NCBI GenBank assembly: GCA_009801015.1
Contig: VHZZ01000007.1
Coordinates: forward strand, 202,841-227,687
From: Silene noctiflora
Taxonomy: Eukaryota > Streptophyta > Magnoliopsida > Caryophyllales > Caryophyllaceae
Length of the DNA: 24,847 bases
Direction of reading: 5' to 3'
Positions 1 to 10,300 of the stretch are shown here, in pieces. The position numbers were made by a program, and so were the translations under genes. Under the pieces are notes generated by a model. That model worked only from the letters and a program-made list of their open reading frames with translations, had not been told where the DNA came from and did no database searches. Positions within the stretch are counted from its first letter, which is position 1; every line of letters begins with the position of its first letter.

Positions 1-1743
1 ATTATAAGATGACAAGTGGACTAAATTGAATGTGAAAGATCAAATTACTCATCAAATGCAATCCAAAAATAGAAAGGACAACAATTCATTGAGACGCCCA
101 AAAATGAAAAAGGCTAACAAATGACCGGGACGGTGGGAGTATATGCTTGTATACATGCATGTTCATCATTCATTGCTATCTAACTTTGTATATTCAAGAT
201 ATTATTATGATTGCAAATAAATCGTGAAACTTTTTACTTTATATATTTTCTTTATACTTTTATATATGGGACCATTATATTCAATGATAAGAATTGGTGT
301 ATTTTTTTTGTCAGCAATGAAGAACTAATAATGCAAATCATTATATTATATTACTAAAATTGTAATATAGATAAATTAAAGCGAGTAAAAATTGATATTT
401 AGGATCGTTAATTTATGTCCCAATTATTATTGATAATAAAATCAAATTACGAAATTAATTAAATGACTAAAGTCTAAAAGATAAATTTGTCTTTAGAACA
501 ACCGTAATAAATTAATAATAACTTAATTAATTGAAATAAAAATAAAAATGATTATTAAAATTATATTAGCCCATATAACTAATTAATTTAATAATTGACG
601 TCATATTATTAAAATTGTTGAATAATGCTTTGAATCTATTAGTTGTCATTTCAAACGACTAACAAGGTTTCGCTCACCCGGTCCGATTAGGGTTTTTATA
701 ATATTTTGTCTCGGTTAGGGTTCTGTTTACGGGCTTTTCATATTTCTGCTTATAGATTTTTTAGGTTTTTAATTCTCTCTTGCTTTTCTCCGGGTTGAAA
801 AAATGAGAGGAATACAATTGAAATAGTGGGGAAAAATGCACGGAATTAAGTAAAATGATGCGCGGGATTTAGCGCGTAATATTTTGGTGTGCAATTATGC
901 ATGCTAGGCCTAGTAAATCTAAAAAGTTGGTGAAAATGTGCGAGTGCCTTACAATATTGGAACTTTATTAGCACACCAAGTGTCTAGTTCCTACATTTAA
1001 CGACATAATGGAACTTTTAACCATGTGTTCTATTTATCAAATTATTATTTTTCTCAATAATCCATAATCGAAAACTCTTCGAGTATAAAATTAATCTTGA
1101 AACTCTAACCATCAGCTTAAACTTTTGGTTAAAATAATTTCTTAACATGGTATCAAAGCCACCGAATAGTAAATTATTTAGTCGATTGAAAGTATATACT
1201 CCATTTGTATAGTTGTATCATATTCCGTATATATATCTTGCAAATACACTAATAATAAACAGTTATATATTTCGATTGATTTACGATAAGGAGCTCTTGA
1301 TCAGACCACCTCGAGAATCGTTATCACTCACGCCAATAACTTTGTTAGAATCATATCATTTTTTTTATACGTTTGTTTAATATATTTGAAGATATGGACT
1401 ATATGAAATTCATTTAAAAGGAAGAAATATTCCGTTTCCGTATGATGATACAGTATGGTTATAGACTTATAGTGCTATATATCTCGACACGAATATTTAT
1501 TATTACTGTGAATCTCTACTTAATTATTAGGCTGAGTTCATATTATCAAAATTCCACCTCATTTGCTTAATGGCATGTACATAAGTCGTCAAATGTGCAT
1601 TGATGCCCATCTATGGTACTATCAAATATCAATGCATGTCTGCATGAACACATACCTTTTTCTGCATGCGCGTTTGACGTTTAGATATATCAAAATTATG
1701 ATGCATCATGCATGCATCATAGGTGCATGGCCTTATCTCATAA
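1..1743. other. AT-rich intergenic stretch, no gene seen
   Basis: No open frame here has plant coding character. The DNA is AT-rich with many TTAATTAA-like runs. A perfect TGACGTCA palindrome (bZIP-type site) lies at 596-603. Around 690-790 there are two AGGGTTT-type telobox-like motifs in a CT/T-rich context, as in plant promoters or 5' leaders, but no coding exon follows them. The short frame at 1563-1787 runs through palindromes and a Helitron end, so I treat it as spurious. Confidence 0.5.
1698..1720. repeat. Overlapping ATGATGCATCAT / ATGCATGCAT palindromes
   Basis: A perfect 12-bp palindrome (ATGATGCATCAT, 1698-1709) runs directly into CATGCATGCATCAT. The core is the CATGCA RY motif bound by plant B3 proteins, but there is no adjacent gene to make a regulatory role likely. 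Confidence 0.5.
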
Positions 1744-1774
1744 CTAGTTTTAAGCCCGTGCAAACTTGCACGGG
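1744..1774 (-). mobile_element. Helitron 3' terminus (minus strand)
   Basis: Read on the minus strand, this has the hallmarks of a Helitron 3' end: a stem of CCCGTGCAA / TTGCACGGG (1755-1763 with 1766-1774, 9-bp perfect arms, 2-nt loop), a short A-rich spacer, then CTAG (1747-1744) followed by T. Helitrons insert between A and T and leave no target duplication. The body should extend toward higher coordinates, but I could not fix the 5' TC end. Non-autonomous, because no Rep/helicase frame is visible. Confidence 0.6.
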
Positions 1775-2254
1775 TTTGCTTATTTAACAATTGTTATTAT
1801 TATAATTAACAAAATAGATAAATATTTAAACTTAAATGAGCAAAATATAGTCTAAAAACACCAATTATATACATATAATAATTACTATAAAGAGACAATT
1901 TATATTGAGAACCTAATAACATTATAAATTTTTGGAAATTTTCGATATAAATATATTAGGTGTTGTATTAGATATGAATTGGTAATTTAAATGAATGTAA
2001 CAATAAAATGATAGAAAAGCACTTAAATAAGGTTAAAGAACATGCGGGAGTCCCATACAAAAAAAAAAAAAAAAAAAAAAATCAATCATAAAAAGAAACA
2101 ACCAATCAAAACAATGTAAATAACTCAGCTTTTATACTATTTAGATGTTTATAACCAAAACCCAAATTCTTGTTTTGTTTACAACGAGAATATCCGTCTT
2201 AAATTTAAAATGAATCAAACATGCATCGTAGATGAAATTAAAGGTGGGGGTATA
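1775..2254. other. AT-rich DNA with a 23-A tract
   Basis: No gene is seen. This may be the body of the Helitron whose 3' end is at 1744. A homopolymer of 23 A residues lies at 2059-2081 and could be the tail of an old retroposed sequence, but no target duplication was recognised around it. Confidence 0.4.
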
Positions 2255-2422
2255 CAGTAGCGGAACCAGAATTCAAGCTTAGGGGCGGAAAATTTTAGAG
2301 GGCGGAATGGTAATAAAATAAGGTACACACTCGAAAAAAATTCGAAAATTTCAATTAAAAATTTCGAAAATTTCATCCGTCGGGGGCGACCGGCCCTGCT
2401 AGCCCCCCTAGCTCCACCACTG
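2255..2422. mobile_element. hAT-like MITE with 8-bp TSD
   Basis: Terminal inverted repeats read CAGTAGCGGAACCAG on the left and, reverse-complemented from the right, CAGTGGTGGAGCTAG. They are flanked by GGGGTATA (2247-2254) and GGGGCATA (2423-2430), an 8-bp duplication with one transition. CAG-starting TIRs plus 8-bp duplications are typical of hAT elements. The inner part is G-rich near both ends and carries two near-identical TTTCGAAAATTTC-type blocks. No transposase. The open frames on the minus strand through this element are by-products of the repeat. Confidence 0.65.
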
Positions 2423-2430
2423 GGGGCATA

Positions 2431-3900
2431 GAGTTTAGCCTGACACGACACGTCATGAGTCGTACTTCTTGCCTGGCCAAAGTTTTGATAAAAAAGACCG
2501 TACCTAGCCGAAACACGACACGTTTCAGCATACTCAAAATACAAATAAATAAGGCTAAAATTGAGGTATTGCTTGGATACGCCCAATAACGCAACGCGAC
2601 ATAGCACGCTATGGTCCGTGAGCCGTGAGCCCGTGACTATACCGCCATTTTCATTTCATCGGTACACTATAAAAATTGTCTTTTTACGCGTAGACAATGC
2701 CATTTTCTTCTCCTAACACGATGAGTGGGCACGAGGCACGACCTACTACTATCTAGCTGGTGCCTGGTGCTTTCTTACAAGCTACAAAGTCAAAAGAGCA
2801 GAAGTTACAATCGTTAATTCAAACGAAGCCCATTTTCTTATGGGTCTATTTTTATTGGGCCTAAGCCCGATTAATATATTTGAAGCCAATATTCTTCTTC
2901 TTCTATTAATATTGGGCCAACTGGCTACATGAATATATTTGAAGCCCATCAGAAATTTAATAAAATCAGGAACAACAACTCTCTTATAAGACCGTCTTAT
3001 ATCATAGGACCGACCCAATAGAAGTATAGCCGACACTCAATATTTAATTTTGTTTTGATAACCCGACTTCTTAAGATTAATATGGACATGTTAAAATGTA
3101 TAAGTTATTAAATTATAATACTATATTATTAAAATAAAAAAATTGTAAACTATATCAATTATTTTAATCGGGTTTTGGTTATTAGGCTAGTTTTATTGAT
3201 AAAGTGGTTTTATAAAACAATTTGTAAACAAGGCGTTATCCTACTTAGCCCGTTCCAACCTATCGATCCATTTAATTTGATATTCGTTAATTGAAATATA
3301 CTTGTAAAAAAAATGAAAGTTGATACACATTACACATACACAATGTGTATGGGAATTTCCATACACCCTAATTAGATATACATCGTGTATGTGTAGCCTT
3401 TTTGTAAAAAAATAAAATTTCCCAAATTACGATATTATGGTTAAAAGCAAACATATCAAAACATAAATGTTTGAGATTATTCTGATTAAATTAGCATTGT
3501 CAAATTAAATATTCGTAACAAATTATACTCCAAGATTCGTTTTAGTGTCGAACAAATATCTGTTATGAACAATTAAGACATTTTTTTTTTTAAATTAGTG
3601 AAAAAGGTGAATTAAGTAATCTATCTTAAATATTTATTTTGTTAGACTTTGAAATAGATTAATAAATCTTCTTTGAGGTAGATATTTGAATCAAGCAAAT
3701 TAAACGAGATAATCCATTTTGTTTTGTTATTTAGAAACTTCATTTTATGCTCCATAACAAAGAAAAGGCCATTTTAATTTTGTAGCTAAGTTATTTGCAA
3801 TAAAAACGTATGTGTAAAATCGTTTTTTTTATTTAACTAGAGACTAGAGTACATTTAATCCCTCACATAACGAGTTTATCATTGGTTGACACTATTATTA
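2431..3900. other. Intergenic DNA with nested hairpins
   Basis: No gene is supported. Around 2980-3010 there is a GACCGTCTTAT motif resembling the outer ends of the MITE family found later in the window. From 3325 to 3400 short inverted repeats of ACACATACAC/GTGTATGTGT type are nested, including GTGTATGG (3345-3352) pairing with CCATACAC (3359-3366) over a 6-nt loop. Confidence 0.45.
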
Positions 3901-3904
3901 AACA

Positions 3905-4170
3905 TTTGGACCAGGCTGACCCGAAGGCGGGATAGGCTTGGCTGGACGAACCTAGAACCGACCTGGCGTAAGAAATTGGCCAACCCAGGCTAGGCCGGCT
4001 AGGCCTGGTAGAGGTGGACTCAAAATCGGCCTAGGGTAAGGCAGAGGGACGGGTTAATGGCGGGTCGGTTCGGATTTGCTCAATCCGGGCTCAAATCCTA
4101 GTCTTGACGGGTCGGGCCGGGTCACTCGAGCCAGGTCAAGAAACGACCTCATGGCTTGGTCGGGTCAGCC
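3905..4170. repeat. GC-rich GGGTCGGGCCGGGTC-type repeat block
   Basis: About 265 bp of markedly GC-rich sequence in an otherwise AT-rich flank, made of recurring short words (GGCTAGGCC, GGGTCGG, GGGCCGGGTC, AACCCAGGCT). It ends about 35 bp before the presumed 5' leader of the RRM gene. It looks like a decayed repeat family rather than coding DNA, and no frame is open through it. Its closeness to the promoter could influence that gene. Confidence 0.5.
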
Positions 4171-4204
4171 AATATGGATTAATTTATTTTGATTATTTTA
4201 ATGC

Positions 4205-4342
4205 ATAAAAAATAACGCACCTGACACCTCTCACTCATTCACGAACGGTCGAACGCACTCACTCTCTCTCTCTCCACCGTACTATCACGGCGGCGTACGC
4301 GACAGTCCTTCGGCGGCGACGCCATTGAAGCTCTTCTTCAAA
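4205..4342 (+). promoter_or_regulatory. Likely core promoter and 5' leader of RRM gene
   Basis: Directly before the ATG there is no TATA box. A CT-rich run (about 4255-4277, ACTCTCTCTCTCTCC) resembles the plant Y-patch and (CT)n leader motifs, followed by a GC-rich CGGCGGCG leader. The start context is CTTCAAAATGAC, with A at -3. Housekeeping RNA-binding protein genes often have such TATA-less promoters. The transcription start itself cannot be placed from sequence alone. Confidence 0.5.
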
Positions 4343-7300
4343 ATGACAGTAGACGACGAGAATTCGATATATGTAGGTGGACTTCCTTACGATTGCACCG
4401 AATCTCAACTTCGTCGCATTTTCGAATTATACGGCTCCGTTCTCGCTGTCAAGGTTTTCTTTCTTCTCTTTTTTTTTTTTTCAATTATTTGTAGTTTCGA
4501 CGTTAATGCGAAGTAATTTGATGATGATTTACGGTTTTGTTTGATTTCTTATTGTTGAATACTCGATTTTATGTTAAATTTGTTGTTGATGTATTTCTAG
4601 TTTGTTCATGTATATCATTATTGTTTAATTTGATGCTTTGGAGCTCATTTATGAAGTTTAATGCTGATTGCGAAGTATTTCGGTGATGATTTAGGGTTTT
4701 GTTTGATTTCTTATGGTTGAATGCTCGATTTTATGTTAATTTTGTGTTTAATGCATCGGTAATTTGTTCATGTATCATGATTGTTTGACTTCCTGTGTCG
4801 GAGCTCATTTCTGGAGAATAATGTTGATTGTGAAGTAATTTGGTTACGGTTTTGTTTGATTTCTTATGATGTGAAAGCTCGATTTTATGTTAATTTTGTG
4901 TTCTATGCATTGGTAATTTCTTCATCTTCATGTATATCATGATTATTTGACCTCCTGCGTTGGAGCTCATTTCTGGAGAATAACGTTGATTGTGGAGTAA
5001 TTTAGAGACGATTTACAATTTTGTTTGATTTCTTATGATGTGGAAGCTCGATTTTATGTTAATTTTGTGTTTAATGTATTGCTAATTTGTTCATGTATAT
5101 CATGATTGTCTAATTTGCTGTTTTGGAGTTCATTTCTGAAGAGTAATGTTGATTGCGAAGTAATTTGGTAGTGTTTTAGGGTCCTGTTTGATTTCTTATG
5201 CGGTTGAATGTTCGACATTATGTTAATTATGTGTTTAATGTATTGCTAGTTTGTGCATGTATCATGATTGTTTAATTTTCTGCTTTGGAGCTCATTTCTG
5301 AAGAGTAATGCTGATTTTGAGTCATACTTATGTGATTCATGAAGGTTATAGGCGAGTAGTATACTTACAATAAGGAGAAGTTATAGGAGTAGTTAGTAAG
5401 GAATGTGCAGTGCAAGGATTCACTTGGTTAAACAGTTATGGGAAGTAATTCGTTGATGATTTAGGTTTTTGCAGGATTTCTTATGGCTTAAAGCTCTCGT
5501 TTATGTTAATTTTATATTTTTAATGTATGTTCATGTGAAATGATGAAATGATTTAGGTTTGACGGTATTGTTTAATTGAGGTTTTTGATGTAACATTTGC
5601 TACTTTGGAGCTTGATTGAAAAACACTATTTGTGTTTAGTGTTTTGTAGGATTTCTTATGGTTGAAAGCTCCACTTTATGTTGATTTTGTTCTTAATGTA
5701 CTACTAATTTGTTACGTATAACGATGAAATGATTTAGGTTTGACTACATTGTTTAATTTGAGGTTTTTAATGAACAATTTGCTACTTTGGAACTCATTGC
5801 TGAAAAACACTATTGATAATACATTATTTTGTATTTCTATGGTTGAAAGCTCGGTGTTATGTTAATTTTGTTTTTTATGTGCTACTAACTTGTGCATCCA
5901 TTATGATGATATTATTTAGTTTTGGCTTTATTGTTTGATTCGGCGTTGGAGCTCATTTTGAAGAGCTCTGTAGTCTGTAGATTTGATTTGTGTTTGTGTG
6001 ATTCATGAAGGTTTTATGCTAGTAGTAAGCTGTGTAATTTGGAAAACTTATGGGAGTAGTTAGGATTCTTAGCAGGAATGTGGAGTGCGAGGGTTTGATG
6101 GTACCATAGAGAATTTATGGGGGTCCAGTCACTAATGCAGCAGAGTAACTTGCATACATAACAAAAAATAAAAAAACTTCAGATTCCTCATTGCGTAGGG
6201 GGGTGACCGGGTGACAGCCTTTGTTAGCCCCCTCTCTCGTCACCAGGAATGTGGCTGTAATGAGATTTGATATACTTGATTTTGAACTTTGCATAAGGTA
6301 TAACTCTACAATCGACGAAGTTAGGAATTTTTTTTGTCTGTTCTGATGTAGAATTTGTAGAGAAACAGGCCAGTTAGCTCAATGTATGTGCTAGAGGGTT
6401 GATTAGAGGCACTAGGGCAATGTTTGGTACTTTTGGTAATGTTTAATGTGATGCCAATGTGCTATTGGAGTTAAGAAAGATGCTAAGTCTTTGAATTGGA
6501 GGGGATTGGGAAGGTTAAAAGGGCTTAGTGGTTTGCAGTAAAATAGCGATCACTTGTATGGGAGAGGTTCATAGTCAGGCCATATGAGCATTTATGATAG
6601 TCCTTCAAAATGTTAGGTTAAGAGACGATATTGCAGTCTTAAAATTTGTACGGTCATATTTTGGCGCTGTTTAGCCGTACTAGTTCTGATGAATTAATTA
6701 ATTTTCTAAATGTGGGTGTTACTTTTATGGTATGCTGCAATTTTGGAGGCTTCCGATGCTATATACCTTGATAGTTTTCAATATTGATATGATGATTCTA
6801 ATGATTGCAAACACTATCATGTTTGTTGAGTAGATAATAAATGCTCGTGACATAGGAGGAAAATGCTATGGATTTGTTACTTTCACAAACCCTCGATCCT
6901 CAGTGGAGGCCATCAATGAAATGGATGGCAAGGTACTATTCTCCCAAGTTATGGGTTGCATATTCTATATAAGTGAAGTTAACATGTTTCCATTATCGCA
7001 TCTTTTTCTTTTTTTTTTTTTCGTTATGTTTTTCTTGCCTCATTTGTTGTTATGTGTGTCTCCTTTCAGACAATTGGTGGTCGAGTTGTGCGAGTAAATG
7101 AAGTGAAGTCAAGAGCTGCAGGCGGGAGACCTATGCAAGGCCGTGAAAGTTTTCGAAACAATTGGCGGGACCATGATAGTGATGGGGGCAGAAGTAGAGG
7201 AAGGGAGAAGGCATATGGCAGGGATAGGCAACGTGATAATTCTCGGGAGATTGATGGAGAAAAGGAAAGATGGAGTGATCGTTCTCGTGATCGTCATCAC

Positions 7301-10300
7301 TCTAGAGATAACATTCAAGGAAGAGATCGAGATCAAAACAGGGACATGCAGAATTGGGAACATCCGAGTAGCAGGAAACACGACCGAGAATCAGATAGAG
7401 AATATGATTTAGATGCTAGTAATGATCACTCTAGAAACAGCTTTCAAGGAAGAGATCGAGATCAACAGAAGGACACGCAGAATTGGGAAAATCAGAGTAG
7501 CGGAAAACATGACCGAGAATCAGATAGAGATTATGGTATAGATGCTAATAACGATCACTCTAGAGACAACTTTCAAGAAAGAGACCGAGATCAACACAGG
7601 GACATGCAGAATCGGGAAAATCAGAGTAGCAGGAAACATGACCGAGAATCAGATAGAGAATATGATTTAGATGCTACTAAAGATAGGCAACTAGATAGAG
7701 TTGTTGAACATGATAGATGGGGTCAGAATAACAAAGATCACCAGACAAAGAAAAAACATAGGTAAAAGGTCTTGTAAAATAACGTGCTTCCTCTTTGTCA
7801 GGTTCTTATTTGTCCCTTCTGGAATAATATACTGTAAGAATGAAATATGCATACTTTTATTTTCTTACGAGGCCGAACTTAAAATGTTGAGGTGAACTTG
7901 TCACACAACACTAATTTGAATGAGAATCTTTTGAGGTGAAAATTAAGATTGGCGTTGGTATTAATTACGGAGTATGTCTTTGCAAATGCTCATAACTCTG
8001 TTGGCAATCTGGCTGAGAAATTGTTTTCCTCCATGTCCTTTCCTCTTATCCCATATTTTCACTCTTTATATTCAGTTTAAGCATATCACATTCTTGGTTG
8101 ATTTTTATGATCTCTCTGTATTTTGCAAGGCATTTCTTTTTTCGTAAAAGTGTCTTGAGCTTGGGTTTTGGGATACATCGGAAACTTTATGACTGCTGTT
8201 TTGTTTGCCCTTCGCAGCTTCTGTAATCTATAATCATTGTGCTATGGTGGCTCCATGCTTGTTTTAACCCTTCTGTAATCTTTAATAATTTTGCTATGAT
8301 CAGAGCATGTTTCAGCCATTAATGACCCTTCATGCCGTTTTGAAGGACCGGGACTTGCGATATGTTTTTGATAGTATATCATCCTTCTGATTCACAAAGA
8401 CCTTCTATTTTCCTTATTGGTTAGTTTATAAATACCGTACATTTTCCTTATGGGCCCACCCTTTAGTTGAATAGTGACCTTTTTGCTCTATCTTATTGTG
8501 TCAATAGGGCAGTTGCTCTTTGGCATGCTATTTTTTAGTTCACGGTTTGTGTTCAATAATGTTCTTTAGTATTTTTCTATTTCATCTGATCATTTGGCCA
8601 ACTTGGACTTATACACCCATTTGTACTATTTTTCTTGAATATTATGTCATTGTTGGAAAATGGAAAAGTCTTTTTGAATAGAAGTTGAGTACAAATTTCT
8701 GCAAGCAAAGGTGACATTTTTTTTTTGTTTTGTTGCTGTTTTCTGTTGTGATTTACAGTTCTAGCTATGATCGACGAAGTAGAGAACATTCATCGGAATC
8801 AAGTGATTATTACCATCAAGTAAGCTTACGTACAACCTTAGTGGTGGTCATGTATATTGCTAATTTGTTAACCTAGTAATTTTCAGCACTTTTTCTATCT
8901 TATTTTTCTGTTCTACTATTAGGAGGAGCAATTGGATTCATTACTTAAAAAACGGGATGGACTTCATAAGGAGGTTTGTACTACTTGCTAATTCTTGACT
9001 GTTAAAATCTCCAATTATCTGGAGTTTAATTGTTATTTTTGTTGCTGGCATGTGGATTCTTAATCCCAGTCTTACACAAATATTACTTCTGCAGTAACTG
9101 GTCCAGTGAAAGTGTCTAGGATATTTATACAATTAACAAGTTTTATATGTGTTTTCTTACCTTATTAAAAAAAAGAAGAAAAGCTTTATATGTATCTTTT
9201 CCTGGTTGCTATATTTCAGATTTTAAAAGCAAAGTGGTACTTCGCAATTTAGGTTCTATAGTCTATATGGCCTCGATTTGTGGACTTTCCTAGGTCCTCG
9301 CCCCTCTGTATCTCTTCATTTTGTGTTTTACAGATACTTTTATTTATGCTAAGGGATAAGAGAGAACTTGTGTACAACGAAGCTAAAGACTTGCTATTTT
9401 TTTTGGTTTTGGGTTATTATTGAATAAAGCAAATGACTGGCCAAAATAGCCGCACTTTTTTTTCAATGTGAAGTAATAGTAATTCGATTCAATTTCGTTC
9501 CAATTATCATTATAGGTCATCCGGAAACACTGAGTTGCGTAAATTGGATAGGTTGTGTAACACTTTTGGGTAGCCAACATCGAGGATAGTTGCCTTACCT
9601 TTCCATTTTTAGATACCCTGGGTTAAAGTTGTAAGGAAGCATACTCTAAGGGCTTATTTGGATGAGGCGATAGAGGGATACCAAATCCCTTGTTTGGATA
9701 ACAAATCCCTTGTTTGGATAACAAATGGGGTAGGAAGGAAATAGAGAGGGATGGATTTGGAGGGATCCATTTTCCCTCCTCCACTCCTATTCCAAATCCC
9801 TCTAACAAAAGAGAGATTTGGAAGCAATACTCCTTTCCTCCATTCCCCTCCCCTTCCCTGCACTTTTCCTATCCAAACACACTCTAGAAGGAAATTAAGA
9901 AGAGGAACATTTTGTTTCTTAGAGTGCACGTTAATGTGGAACTCTGACTGAACCAATGAATTTATCTTGTGGACAATATCATTCAGAGGGGAAAATAATA
10001 AATGGTACTGTAAAGTGATGAGGGCGAGTCCCCCGTACATCATGTTCAAGAGGGTAATTGATACAGGGGTTATTTTGTAAACAAATATTATCGATCAACT
10101 TTCGTCAGTTGTGTGTGCGTGTGTTGGGTTGGGTTTTGGTGTTGGGGGGTGGGTGGGGGTTCATTTAAGCTTCTATCTGTCTATCTGTGATGGGGGTGAC
10201 GGGGTGATGAGCAGACACAACCTTTCCTCTGTTTGACATGCAGACAATGTTGAGCACCTCACCCTCCATCTTAATTTAAATTTTGAACGACACACGGATA

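Noticed and set aside
661-790. Possible promoter and first exon (TTAGGGTTT words, CT-rich leader)
   Set aside because: No coding exon follows within the next several hundred bases, and frames are closed quickly. Kept only as a note in the intergenic entry.
2215-2607. 130-residue minus-strand open frame
   Set aside because: Runs through the hAT-like element at 2255-2422, with low-complexity and repeat-derived translation, no family resemblance, and no splice or start context.
4503-5965. CRISPR-like array
   Set aside because: Units are long, diverged and have no constant short repeat with unique spacers. It is a eukaryotic intronic tandem repeat.
7109-7412. Open frames in other frames across exon 3
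   Set aside because: Shadows of the RD-repeat coding frame. The RRM gene frame has the conserved RRM end and matching splice phases.
9654-10049. 131-residue minus-strand frame in intron 5
   Set aside because: Lies across the hAT-like MITE and flanking intron. Pro/Phe-rich translation is explained by the repeat.
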